The position numbers and the translations under genes are program-made. Positions 49,446-62,415 of a DNA stretch of 64,000 nucleotides are shown one piece after another. The stretch covers positions 1-64,000 of the forward strand of contig CALSQM010000001.1 of NCBI GenBank assembly GCA_943788515.1, read 5' to 3'. The DNA is from an uncultured SAR86 cluster bacterium (GTDB taxonomy: Bacteria; Pseudomonadota; Gammaproteobacteria; Magnimaribacterales; D2472). Every line of letters begins with the position of its first letter. Position 1 is the first letter of the stretch. Under the pieces are notes generated by a model, which was given only the letters and a program-made list of their open reading frames with translations, ran no database searches and was not told the origin of the DNA.

Positions 49446-51636
49446 ATGATTAAAAAAATAATTGAAACTAGACAAGCATTGATAACAATATCTGCATTAA
49501 TAATGCTATCGGCCACATCATTGGTATCAGCAAATGATAACGTGGAGTCTGTAACTATAATTGGTTCAAAAGAGGATGCTAAAAATCTTGCTGGCTCAGG
49601 TACAGTTATTAATAATGAAGATTTAGAAAAAGCTATGGATACTGATATTGCTAAGATTTTATCTGCGGTTCCAGGAATGTACATGAGAACTGAAGAGGGT
49701 TATGGATTAAGACCAAATATTTCAATTAGAGGAACTGCAATCGAGAGATCAGGAAAGGTGGCTATTATGGAAGATGGCGTTCTTGTTGCTCCTTCTCCTT
49801 ATACATCATCTGCTGCATATTATTTTCCAACAACTGGAAGAATACATTCAGTTGAAGTTCTTAAGGGCCCATCAGCAGTATCTCAAGGACCACAAACTAT
49901 TGGAGGTGCTATAAATTTAATTAGTACTCCAATACCAGAATTAAATTCAGGAAAATTTGTTCAGGAATTAGGTGAGAATGGCATGTCAAGAACACATGCA
50001 TATTATGGAGGAACAAGTGGCAAACTTGGTGCGTTGATTGAAGTTCATGACCATTCTAGCGATGGGTTTGATAGCATTGCAAATGTTGGTGGCAGATACA
50101 GGTTTTGATAAATCTGATCTCATGATTAAGGCTAGATACGAAAGTGGGAATCATTCATTAACATTTAAAATGGTAGATTTGGATGAAACCTCAAACCAGT
50201 CTTATGTAGGTCTTTCACAAGCTAGTTTTAATGCTAATCCAAGAATGAGATATGGAGCTACAGCATATGACGAGATGATGAATGATGGAGATCAATCATC
50301 CTTAACATATATTGGTGACTTCGATAGTTTTGATGTTGTTTTTACATCATGGAGTAACGACTATCACAGAGATTGGTTTAAAGTTAATGACTTTAATAAT
50401 GACTCTGAGCATGGTGAAAGAGATGATATTAATGAGTTAATTAGTGATGCTAATAATGGGAGTGCTAATGCTCAAGCTATTTTAGATGGCGAGCTTGCTG
50501 TTGAAATAGAGTATAAACATAACAATAGGTATTACACTAATGAGGGATATCAATTTGTTATTTCTACAGATGTTGGAATTCATGCCATCAAACTAGGTTA
50601 CAGAGATATGGAAGACTCAGAAAGTAGAGTTCAGGCATATGAGTATGCTGATCAGGCAGCAGATGGCTCTCTTTCAGCATTGTATGGATATGTAGGGCTT
50701 GGTGGAAGCAATAATAGATTGAGAGAATCGGCAGCTACTTCATACTATTTAGAAGATACCATGGATTTTGGAAGACTTAATCTAACTGTTGGTTATAGAT
50801 CTGAGGATTATGATCAACGTCACAGAAGATGGGATGAAGGGGCCGGACCGAATCTTACAGCGGTTAGAAATACTATTGTAAGAGATACATTTGCTGAGAA
50901 TGATCATACGACTTCAAGTTTTGCTGCTACATATGACTTAAATGATAATGTAATGCTGGTTGCAGGTTTTCATCAGGGCATGACCCCAATGTTTGGTGCT
51001 GAACCAGAAGAAGCAGATAATACTGAAATAGGCCTTAGGTTTTCTGAGGGCACTACCAATATAGAAGCTTTCTATTTCTCAAGTGATTATTCAAATCTAG
51101 CTGCAGAATGTACATTGGTAAGTGGTGCATCATGTGATGCAACAGAGTCAGCTGTATTTAGTGGTGGTGAGGCTGATGTTTCTGGTCTTGAATTTAGTGG
51201 ATCTTGGATAATAGAAGGTGTGGGCGTAACTTACCCTATAGCATTAAGCTATACATCTACCGATGCAACATTTAACAATAGCTCAGAAAGTGATTATTTT
51301 GGACTAGTTGCAGCAGGAGATGATTTGCCATATATACCAAGCAGTTCTATGTCATTAGTTGCTGGATTTATATCTGATTCTGGTCTAAGTGGTAATCTTC
51401 GATTAATTGATATTGGTTCATCATGTTCTATTGCAGCATGTGGTAAATTCAACAAAATAGATGCTCATACGATTCTAGATACCAATCTCAAAAAGTCATT
51501 AAATGACTCAATGGATGTCTATGTAATTATCGAAAACATTCTTGATGATGAGAATATTATATCAAGAGCCCCATCTGAAGGAGCGAGATCACAAAAACCA
51601 AGAACAATGAAAGTAGGTTTTTCATATAAGTTTTAG
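49446..51636 (+). CDS. TonB-dependent (iron/siderophore, FecA-like) outer-membrane receptor, +1 frameshift near 50094
   Basis: Plug 'YGLRPNISIRGTAIERSGKVAIMEDGVLVAPSPY', 'VEVLKGPSAVSQGPQTIGGAINLI'; barrel continues in the second ORF to terminal 'MKVGFSYKF'. Confidence 0.88.
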
Positions 51637-51673
51637 TTTTCTTGGGAGAGGGGTGTGCAACATTCCCTAAATT

Positions 51674-51702
51674 AAAGGGTGGTCTAACTGCCCTTTCTTT
51701 TA
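51674..51702 (+). terminator. Rho-independent terminator after the TonB receptor
   Basis: AAAGGG-tggtctaactg-CCCTTT followed by a T-rich tract. Confidence 0.65.
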
Positions 51703-51761
51703 TTTAAAAGATTGTACAAATATAAAATATTTTCAAGTACAATAGCGTTTCATTGATTAAT

Positions 51762-51837
51762 GGGGCTATAGCTCAGCTGGGAGAGCACCTGCTTTGCAAG
51801 CAGGGGGTCCGCGGTTCGATCCCGCGTAGCTCCACCA
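51762..51837 (+). tRNA. tRNA-Ala (UGC)
   Basis: 76-nt cloverleaf GGGGCTA...TAGCTCCACCA, anticodon loop TTTGCAA. Confidence 0.95.
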
Positions 51838-51842
51838 TTCTC

Positions 51843-52754
51843 TTATTTTTTTAACTTCAAGCCTTTGGTATTTTTTAGAAGCGAGGATAAGAATAATTCA
51901 CTCAATAATTCAACACTTTCTATTGAGGAATAAGAGGGCCTAATTACGATTGCTAGCTCTCTATGAGGACCAGGCTCGTCTAACAAGGCCTTGTCTATTA
52001 GAGAGTTTTTACTAACTAGTTGATCAATTGCCATATGAGGAACCAGAGTAGATCCCATACCACCTGCCACTAATTGAGTTAAGGTTGAAAGACTGGATGC
52101 TTCCATAGCATATTGTTTATTAGTTTCAATTTTACATGCGGCAAGAACATGACTTTTAAGGCAATGACCATCGTCTAAAAGCATCAAATTAGATATATCT
52201 ATATCTTTAGCTTTAATCTTATCTTTTCTATAATTGTTGATATTGGTTACGTAATAAAAATTCTCTTCCCAGAATTTAAAAGATAGAAGGCCATCGACCT
52301 TGTATGGCATTGCAAGAATAGCCATATCAATTTCTCCATTATTAACTTTTTCAACCAGTGCGCTTGACTGGGCTTCAATAATTTTTAGCTTTAAGTTAGG
52401 AAATTTCTTCTGAAGAGTAGGAAGAACCAATGGAATAAAATATGGCCCTATAGTTGGTATTATCCCAAGAGTGATAGGCAAAGTCAGAGGCTTATTTTGA
52501 CTATCACTTAATTGATTTATTTCATCTATGCCAGATTTTATATCCTTTGCTTTACTTAAAAATATTCTGCCAATATTTGTAACTATTACTTTTTTATTAG
52601 TCCGCTCAAAAACCTGAAAACCAAGCTGTGATTCCATCTCAGAAATAGCATTACTCAAGGTAGATGGTGATATATAGCATGCGTCAGCTGCTTTTTTAAA
52701 GTGCAATTTTTTTTCAACCATAAGAGCATAATGGATTTGTTTTACTGTAATCAT
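51843..52754 (-). CDS. oxyR: LysR-family regulator, OxyR-like
   Basis: 303 aa LysR; 'LLDDGHCLKSHVLAAC' matches the OxyR peroxidatic Cys region; divergent from katG. Confidence 0.88.
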   Translation of the reverse strand: MITVKQIHYALMVEKKLHFKKAADACYISPSTLSNAISEMESQLGFQVFERTNKKVIVTNIGRIFLSKAKDIKSGIDEINQLSDSQNKPLTLPITLGIIPTIGPYFIPLVLPTLQKKFPNLKLKIIEAQSSALVEKVNNGEIDMAILAMPYKVDGLLSFKFWEENFYYVTNINNYRKDKIKAKDIDISNLMLLDDGHCLKSHVLAACKIETNKQYAMEASSLSTLTQLVAGGMGSTLVPHMAIDQLVSKNSLIDKALLDEPGPHRELAIVIRPSYSSIESVELLSELFLSSLLKNTKGLKLKK

Positions 52755-52852
52755 AAACTTATTTTATATTCATTTTTATCGAATATAAAGTTCTTTAATA
52801 TTGTATTTATTAATACATAAAATATAGGTAGAGTAGTAGTACACATTTTTAG

Positions 52853-55012
<2,160 letters not shown>

Positions 55013-55028
55013 GGTCCTTTAATTTTTG

Positions 55029-55050
55029 GGCGGCATTCAATGCCGCCTAT
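55029..55050 (+). terminator. Hairpin terminator after katG
   Basis: GGCGGCAT-TCA-ATGCCGCC perfect 8-bp stem followed by a T-rich stretch. Confidence 0.65.
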
Positions 55051-55088
55051 TTCTCTTTAAATATTTTAAAAAGCATATAATTAGTTTT

Positions 55089-55814
55089 ATGGATATTAAC
55101 TTATGGAATAAAATAGAAAGCGAAGTTCGTCTTAGAATTGATGCTGAGCCAACATTAGGCCCATTTCTTAACTCACTAGTTTTGTCACAAAAAGATTTGT
55201 TAGCAGCAGTAGCTTCTATACTTGCATCTAAACTGCATAGCGATGCTCTTTCTGCTACAGATATTAAAAAGTTTATTTTAGACGTTTACAGAGATTGCAA
55301 AGAGATAGAGCCGGCTCTTGAAGCAGACTTAAGATTTTTCAAACAAAATGATCCGGCATGTAAATATTTTTCTACCCCACTTCTTTTTTACAAAGGGTTT
55401 TTGGGCTTAGCAACTTATAGAGCTGCTCATTGTTTATGGAATGGTGAGAGGCACACAATGGCATTATTTCTTCAAAATAGGGCCTCAGAAGTTTTTGGTG
55501 TTGATATTCACCCTGCAGCAACAATAGCAGGTGGAGTTATGATTGATCATGCTACCGGAGTTGTAATTGGAGAAACTTCAGACATAGAGAAAGATGTATC
55601 TATTTTTCAAGGGGTAACTCTTGGAGGCAAGGGGTTTGAATCAGGCAAAAGACATCCAAATATTAAACAAGGAGCGACGGTTTTTGCTGCGAGTACAGTT
55701 CTAGGAAATATTACAGTTGGAAAAAACTCAATCGTAGCAGCTGGTAGTCTTGTATTACATAATGTCGATGACAACAAGACAGTTGCTGGAGTTCCCGCAA
55801 AAGAGACTAATTAA
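55089..55814 (+). CDS. cysE: Serine O-acetyltransferase
   Basis: 'IHPAATIAGGVMIDHATGVVIGETSDIEKDVSIFQGVTLGG' hexapeptide repeats; ATG at 55089 preferred. Confidence 0.93.
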   Translation: MDINLWNKIESEVRLRIDAEPTLGPFLNSLVLSQKDLLAAVASILASKLHSDALSATDIKKFILDVYRDCKEIEPALEADLRFFKQNDPACKYFSTPLLFYKGFLGLATYRAAHCLWNGERHTMALFLQNRASEVFGVDIHPAATIAGGVMIDHATGVVIGETSDIEKDVSIFQGVTLGGKGFESGKRHPNIKQGATVFAASTVLGNITVGKNSIVAAGSLVLHNVDDNKTVAGVPAKETN

Positions 55815-55816
55815 GA

Positions 55817-57095
55817 TTATAAAATACTTTTATCTTTTATCGGAAGAAGTGTCTTGTAGCCTTGATAAGCAACGACTAAGGAAACCACAAGTGCATTCAC
55901 TGAGAATTGACTCATCAATAATTGAGTAGAAATCAGACTCATATTCAATAGGTTAAGGTACTCGATACCTAAAATTCCACACACAGAAAATCCAAAAATA
56001 ACTAAGTACACATACCAATTACCCTGAAGTAATGACGCAGTTAGTGTGCTTAATAGGGTTATGGTGATACCAAAAAGAGCTATCTCATTGTAAGAATGCT
56101 CAGGCAGTACAAAAAGCACTGATCCTGAAACAATAATAGTAAACAGCATCTGAAAGAATGCAAAAACTGTGATGTCTTTAGAAACAATAGGGTTATATTT
56201 TACAAAGAACTCTTTAGGATCCTTTTCTTCTATGCAATCATCTGGGCGCCAGTATGTCTTTGAATAAAAAACTTTGAGCTTATCACTTAATTTTTTGGTC
56301 TTAATACTATCCTTGATCATAGTTGTATATATCTGAATATTTGCCCATATAGGATTAAAGCTTTTGAGTGCACTTACTGTTCCATAAACAGGATCTACCT
56401 CTGGCATTCTTGCAGTATAGGTTCCAAACATCCTATCCCAGATTATAAAAACACCACCATAATTAGCATCAATGTATTCTTTATTTTTTGCATGATGAAT
56501 TCCATGATTCATAGGAGTGATAAATATTTTTTCTAAAAACCCTAAATGCCCAATATGTTCTGTATGAACCCAAAATTGATATACCAAATTTATTCCAGCT
56601 ACAGTTACAAAAACCTCTACAGGAACTCCAAGAAGGATCATTGGCAAGTAAAAAATCCACTTCCAGATCCAACCCAGTACTTGTCTGTCTTAATGCAGTT
56701 GCAAGATTAAAATCTTCTCCATGATGATGAACACTATGTGTAGCCCATAATATTTTTATTTCGTGATGCAGTCTGTGCATCCAATAATAAGAAAGGTCAT
56801 ATAACAGAAAGGCTATAATCCAAGTTAGAGGATTCTTAACTGATAGCAGGCCTACATTAAAATACTTACTTACGTAGACAAAAATTAGGCTTTGGACTCC
56901 CAGATTTAGCATAGTAGGGTATCTGCTTATCATCCCCAATGAAATACTCGTAAATGTATCATTAAGCCTGTAGGTATCTTTTCCTACATACCTGCCATAG
57001 CAATACTCAATTAAGATAAGTATAAAAAATACAGGCACAGCGAAGGTGATAATAATTGACTTATCAGTAACGACTGCTGCAGTAGATTCGATCAT
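55817..57095 (-). CDS. Sterol desaturase / fatty acid hydroxylase family protein, +1 frameshift near 56666
   Basis: Upstream ORF 'HRLHHE...THSVHHHGEDFNLATALRQTSTG' continues in the next frame as 'WKWIFYLPMILLGVPVEVF...NHGIHHA'. Paralog of 34864-36099. Confidence 0.83.
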
Positions 57096-57128
57096 AAGTA
57101 ATACTTAGATTTATATATATTAAAGATT

Positions 57129-57948
57129 TTAAATTTTACCGTGCAAATAAGCAAGCGCACCAATTGCATTTGCATATTCCATATTTGGTTTATACTCGCT
57201 ACTAACCCCAGCAAGTCCAAGTCTTTGATCTATTGCATCTCTTACAGATTTTAGTAAGGGTATCCTTCCAACAAAGTATACTTTAGCTAACTCCCACCAA
57301 TAACGCATTTAAATACGCTACAGTACCAATAACCTCACCAGTCATATTGGTCAAAGCTGCTGCAATATCATTTATGTTGTAATTCTTATCATCTCTTGCT
57401 TTTACAAAATTTGAAGCTGTAATATCTCTATCTAATCCACCTATATTATTTACAACATCACCAATCAAAAAATCAACATTACCCCTATCACCTTTAATGG
57501 CTTTTTTATTTATTTCATGAGCATCTGAAATATTAATAAGGAGATTTGCAAGACCCTGAAGAGAACCTCCGCCAACAGAAATTCCACCTAGGTGATGAAA
57601 GTTATTAGCTTGATAGTTTATACATGCTGTTCCAGTTCCAGCACTAACAACAACGAAAGTATTGTCTTGAATACTGTAGATATCTTTAGCACCATGACCA
57701 ATTGCCATAACCTCATTAACCTTAGTTATTGAAGCTGATCTAAATACATCCGGAAGATCACTTGATTTGCCTCCAGTTACAGCAATATTTTTTATTTCTG
57801 GTAGGGCTATATCTAGTTTATTAATAACATTATGAAATTTATCAGATATGCTCTTATCTGAAGACATGAATGTATAAAAACGTATTTTACCCTTCATTTT
57901 TATTGCAACATCAATATTAGATATTCCAAAATCGATACCGATGTCCAT
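57129..57948 (-). CDS. Type II pantothenate kinase (Fumble/CoaW-like), +1 frameshift near 57288
   Basis: 'DIGIDFGISNIDVAI', 'VSAGTGTACI', 'HLGGISVGGGSLQGLANLL'; C-terminal part 'AKVYFVGRIPLLKSVRDAI...ANAIGALAYLHGKI*' follows in the next frame. Confidence 0.75.
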
Positions 57949-57950
57949 AA

Positions 57951-60356
57951 TTAATTATGAGAATTAATTTCTTTATTTCTTTCCATTAAATCTTTCATAA
58001 GGTTTTTTGGATTACTATTACTAGCGTTTGGTCGAAGTCTTGCTGGTATCATTCTTTGAGGATAATAGTTATTTTCAATATCTACATCAGCTATTTCCCA
58101 AAAGGGATCAGCAATAATAGACTTAATTTTAATTGTAGATCTTTTAAGCCATTTAGCTTCAATTGGATTTTTTCTCCAAATCTCTGCGGGTATTTTTAAT
58201 AACTCGCTGGTACCATCTTCGTAGTTTATTTGAAGGGGGATTGGCATAACCAGACCGCCAATATTCTTAAAATCTAAAATGTAATAGAATTCACCTTTAT
58301 CAACAGCGCCTACCAGTGCCTTTTTCTTCCATTCAGGGTCACTGTTATTTCTATCATAAAGGTCATCAAGAATTTCTTCATAATCAGTCATTTCTCTTTT
58401 TGAAGGAGTAAATTCATCATATTCATCATATATATCCAGCAGTTCCGGTCTGAGTTTTACTCGCTCTTCTATGCCCTCAGATATGTTTCTCTCATCAAAA
58501 AGCATTTTTGGCTCATTATTAAAGTCTTCTCGATCTTTTTTAAGATTTTCAGATGGATTAAGCGTATCTAATGTTGCTTCAAAAACATTCTCTAGCGCAA
58601 TGTCTACATGATCTGTTGAGAAGAACCACCCATTCCAAAACCAATCCAGGTCTACACCAGAGGCTTCTTCCATTGTTCTAAAAAAATCATATGGAGTAGG
58701 GCGTTTGAATCTCCATCTATTGCAGTATTCTTTAAAAGCAAGATCAAATAGCTCTCTACCTAAAACCGTTTCTCTAAGAATAACTAATGCAGTTGCAGGC
58801 TTAGCATATGCGTTATTTCCAAACTGCAAGATAGATTCAGAATTTGTCATAATTGGAACCTGATATGAACTTTTCATGTAATCAGTAATCCATCTAGCTT
58901 CACCTCTTCTAGATTTATATTCTATATCCCATTCTTGCTCTGCTAGGTATTGAAGAAAAGTATTAAGTCCTTCATCCATCCATGTCCACTGTCTTTCATC
59001 AGAATTAATAATCATTGGAAAGTAGTTATGACCCACCTCATGAATAACCACTCCTATTAAGAATTTCTTTTCACTTCTTGAATATGTTCTTGTTCCATCA
59101 TCTTCCAGGTCAGTTCTTGGGCCATTAAATGTGATCATTGGATATTCCATACCACCCACTGGTCCGTTAACGCTCTGGGAAGTAGGATATGGGTAATCAA
59201 ATGAGTACTTGGAATAAACCTTCATAGTATGCATTACAGCCTCTGTTGAATACTTAGACCAGAGCGGCTCTCCTTCATTTGGGTAAAATGACATTGCCAT
59301 AACTAAAGGATTTTCAGCTGAATCTTGTTTAAATCCAGCAGCATCCCATATAAATTTTCTTGAGGAGGCCCAAGCAAAATCTCTTACATTGTCAGCTTTA
59401 AATATCCATGTTTTCAGGTCCGAAGATCTAGTTTTTTCATTCTCGTAAGCTTCATCTGGTGTAACTATAAAAATAGGTTTATCTGATTTTTTTGCCTTAT
59501 TAAGTCTCTTTATTTGTTTTTTTGTTAAGACATCTTCAGGATTCTGCAGAACTCCTGTTGAAGAAACAATATGATCTGATGGGGTTGTAATAGAAACTTC
59601 AAAATCTCCAAACTCAAGTGTGAATTCTCCATTACCAATAAATTCTTTATTGTGCCATCCCTCATAATCTGTATATGCTGATACCCTTGGATACCATTGG
59701 GCAACAAGGAAGATGTCATTACCATCCTCAAAAGTTTCATATCCATTTCTAGCTCTTACTGCATTTTCTTCAACTAGCTGGTATTCCCAATCAATTTCAA
59801 TATCAACTGAGTTATTGCTTGTTAGAGCCTCATCTAAATTTACTCTAATCAAAGTTCCAACAAGATGAGTTGAAGCATCTTTGCCATTCACTCTAATTTT
59901 AAGATTTTTTAAACCGCCACCGAATTCATCCATGAAATTATTTTTTCTTAATTCGCCAAACGAAATACTTTTTGTGCTGCCGGTTGTAGCAGTCATATTT
60001 TTAATAGAGTCCTTCTTAAATATATTTTGATCTAATTGAACCCATATATATCGAAGATCTAGAGGTGAATTATTTTTGTATGTAATCACCTCAGACCCTG
60101 ATAGCGATCTATTATCTTCATTAAGAATAATAGAAATTTTATAGTCAGCTTGCTGCTGCCAATATAACTTTCCAGGCTCACCTGTAGCTGGCCTATATTG
60201 ATTAGGATCTGGATATTTTTCTTCTAGCTGTCTAAATTTATCTTCGAATGATCCTTTTGTTTGATGGGCATCATGAGAAAAAGAAAAGACTGAAAAAACA
60301 ACCAATAACATCCCAATAAAATTAATCTTCATCTTTTTTTTCCTCTTTATGATCAT
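57951..60356 (-). CDS. M1-family zinc metallopeptidase, secreted
   Basis: Signal peptide, 'VIHEVGHNYFPMIINSDERQWTWMDEGLNTFLQY' (HEXXH...E). True start may be Met at 60332. Confidence 0.88.
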   Translation of the reverse strand: MIIKRKKKMKINFIGMLLVVFSVFSFSHDAHQTKGSFEDKFRQLEEKYPDPNQYRPATGEPGKLYWQQQADYKISIILNEDNRSLSGSEVITYKNNSPLDLRYIWVQLDQNIFKKDSIKNMTATTGSTKSISFGELRKNNFMDEFGGGLKNLKIRVNGKDASTHLVGTLIRVNLDEALTSNNSVDIEIDWEYQLVEENAVRARNGYETFEDGNDIFLVAQWYPRVSAYTDYEGWHNKEFIGNGEFTLEFGDFEVSITTPSDHIVSSTGVLQNPEDVLTKKQIKRLNKAKKSDKPIFIVTPDEAYENEKTRSSDLKTWIFKADNVRDFAWASSRKFIWDAAGFKQDSAENPLVMAMSFYPNEGEPLWSKYSTEAVMHTMKVYSKYSFDYPYPTSQSVNGPVGGMEYPMITFNGPRTDLEDDGTRTYSRSEKKFLIGVVIHEVGHNYFPMIINSDERQWTWMDEGLNTFLQYLAEQEWDIEYKSRRGEARWITDYMKSSYQVPIMTNSESILQFGNNAYAKPATALVILRETVLGRELFDLAFKEYCNRWRFKRPTPYDFFRTMEEASGVDLDWFWNGWFFSTDHVDIALENVFEATLDTLNPSENLKKDREDFNNEPKMLFDERNISEGIEERVKLRPELLDIYDEYDEFTPSKREMTDYEEILDDLYDRNNSDPEWKKKALVGAVDKGEFYYILDFKNIGGLVMPIPLQINYEDGTSELLKIPAEIWRKNPIEAKWLKRSTIKIKSIIADPFWEIADVDIENNYYPQRMIPARLRPNASNSNPKNLMKDLMERNKEINSHN

Positions 60357-60501
60357 TTTCTATAATATTTTGCTGATTAGATTCTCGAAATCTATTAATT
60401 CTATTATTTCTATTTGTTTGATTTTTTGATGCTTTAATTTTACCTAGATTAAAGAATACGAAGAGTGAAATAGCAGCCATGCCTACCAAATATAAGAGCA
60501 T
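60322..60501 (-). CDS. Small membrane-anchored protein (59 aa), overlapping the start of the M1 peptidase gene
   Basis: 'MLLYLVGMAAISLFVFFNLGKIKASKNQTNRNNRINRFRESNQQNIIENDHKEEKKDED*', an N-terminal TM with charged tail; just under the ORF-track cutoff. Confidence 0.55.
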   Translation of the reverse strand: MLLYLVGMAAISLFVFFNLGKIKASKNQTNRNNRINRFRESNQQNIIENDHKEEKKDED

Positions 60502-60512
60502 TAGACATTTGG

Positions 60513-61319
60513 TTATCTACTTCTTATTTTTGCTAGAAGTCTTAATATTTCTAAATACAGCCATATCAAAGTAACCATTAATGAAAAAGCACCATACCAT
60601 TCCATGTATTTTGGAAGTCCTTTCTCTGCACCTTCTTCAATATAGTCAAAATCGAGAACTAGTGATAAAGATGCAAAACATACAATGCCCAATGAAAGCC
60701 CAATACTCATTAAGGATCCATTAGTTGGCGATAGTAGACTTATGCCCGATCCAAAAAAACTCATAACAAAGCTAACCATATAAAGTATGAATATTCCCCC
60801 AATGCCAGCACCAACCATTAATCTAAAATTTTCAGTTGGTTTTATAAGACCACTTTTGTAACAAACTAATAGAGATGCAAGTATTCCAAAAGTTAACCCA
60901 ATAGCTTGTATAGCTATTCCGTCGTAAAGGTTTTCATACATTAATGAAATCCCCTCCAAGCATAACTCCTTGGACAAGTGCATAAAAAGGAGCTGTAGTT
61001 CCAGCCTTTGATGGGCTTCTAAAAATAGTCACAAGAGCAAGAATAAAACCTAAAATACCAGCGGGCAAGCAAGAGCCGGAATATTCCAACCTACTGCAGC
61101 ACCAGTAAAGCAAAGAGCTAAAAGAATTCCTGTCTTATTAACAGCGCCATCTAAAGTCATAACATCAGTAGATTCAGCAACTGATGATGTTGTCCTGAAA
61201 CCACTGCCAGCATTCATCTCACTGCTAGATTGAGTTCTAAATCCACCTTGATCAAAATTTCTTGAAAATGCAGGATTGCGCGATCTACCAAATCGATTAA
61301 TTGCAGAATGTTTAGACAT
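60513..61319 (-). CDS. Bax inhibitor-1 / YccA-family membrane protein, three single-base insertions
   Basis: 'RNPAFSR...TDVMTLDGAVNKTGILLALCFTGAAVGWNIPAL' then 'AAGILGFILALVTIFRSPSKAGTTAPFYALVQGVMLGG' in another frame, then 'ISLMYENLYDGIAIQA'. Confidence 0.82.
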
Positions 61320-61377
61320 AAATAACTCCTTTAAAATTACTTTTATATATTAAATACTTAAGGCCTTAATAACAAAT

Positions 61378-62415
61378 TTAAAGCTGATGAATCCATTTTC
61401 TTAATAGATCTACAGCCTCAACATGTTGCAGAGCTCTTCCAGATTCAGGCATCATTATTCCTGGATCAAGAGATTGCATTCTATATAACAATATAGATTC
61501 ATCTGGATTTCCAGGAACTATCGAATATTTTAAATTATTACTTGCTCGCCCAGCAGCTATTGGTTTTTTAAAGTAACCTAAGTTTATTTTTCTATTTTCA
61601 GTAAAGTTAAGATAAAGGCCTGTTGTATCAGCAGATCCACCTTCGATATGACAATGACCACAATTAATATCTAAATATGAGCGAGCTCTGGTATCTAAAT
61701 CTTCATTAATATTAGACCAATCCACCATTGAGTTAGTAGAGATATTTTCTGTTATCCAGCCCTGTTGATGCCATTTTAAAAGCTGATTCATTGAGCCATC
61801 AGCATAGCTTATGTCTTTGTTAAGGTTTCTGGCTTTAGGTCCTATGGGAGAAATAGTTTCATTTGATTGATGACATTCTTTACATTGATTGATATTGGGA
61901 ACTCTATACCTAATATCTTGCATTTCACCATATTCATTTATAAATTGAGTTGATATTGTTTTTCCAGCAATACTTTTATATGCATCTGTCTGCTCTTTAT
62001 TCCAAATGTAACTTACATTTTTCCAGCCATCATCATGTCTTATAAGCAATCGAGTTTCTAAAAGCTGAGCATCAAGTTCTGATTCTGGAAAATCGTTAAG
62101 ATATGCAAAGGTTTTTATTAAAACGGATCCAGTTGGAAAATCAAAAACTTCATCTGGATGATATTCTGCAAAGCCACCTGCTGGAACATAAACGAATCTT
62201 AATTTATCAGCATAATCAGAAAATAATGCCGAATTTAAGTCATATGGAAGCACTCCATCAGTTGGTATTTGCTTACTTAAATTAGTAAAAAAACCATAGT
62301 CTGATAATTTTAATGCAACATCTTGGCTTATTACTTTTGAGTGATTAACCTCAGCAGTTATTGAGATTGAAAATATAGCAAAGGCTATAAGAATTAATGA
62401 ATTATAAAGTTTCAC
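61378..62415 (-). CDS. Diheme c-type cytochrome, SO2930/HNE_0200 (TIGR03806-like) family
   Basis: Two CXXCH motifs (CKECH, CGHCH); 'PYDLNSALFSDYADKLRFVYVP'; GTG start; next to a beta-helix protein. Confidence 0.8.
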   Translation of the reverse strand: MKLYNSLILIAFAIFSISITAEVNHSKVISQDVALKLSDYGFFTNLSKQIPTDGVLPYDLNSALFSDYADKLRFVYVPAGGFAEYHPDEVFDFPTGSVLIKTFAYLNDFPESELDAQLLETRLLIRHDDGWKNVSYIWNKEQTDAYKSIAGKTISTQFINEYGEMQDIRYRVPNINQCKECHQSNETISPIGPKARNLNKDISYADGSMNQLLKWHQQGWITENISTNSMVDWSNINEDLDTRARSYLDINCGHCHIEGGSADTTGLYLNFTENRKINLGYFKKPIAAGRASNNLKYSIVPGNPDESILLYRMQSLDPGIMMPESGRALQHVEAVDLLRKWIHQL

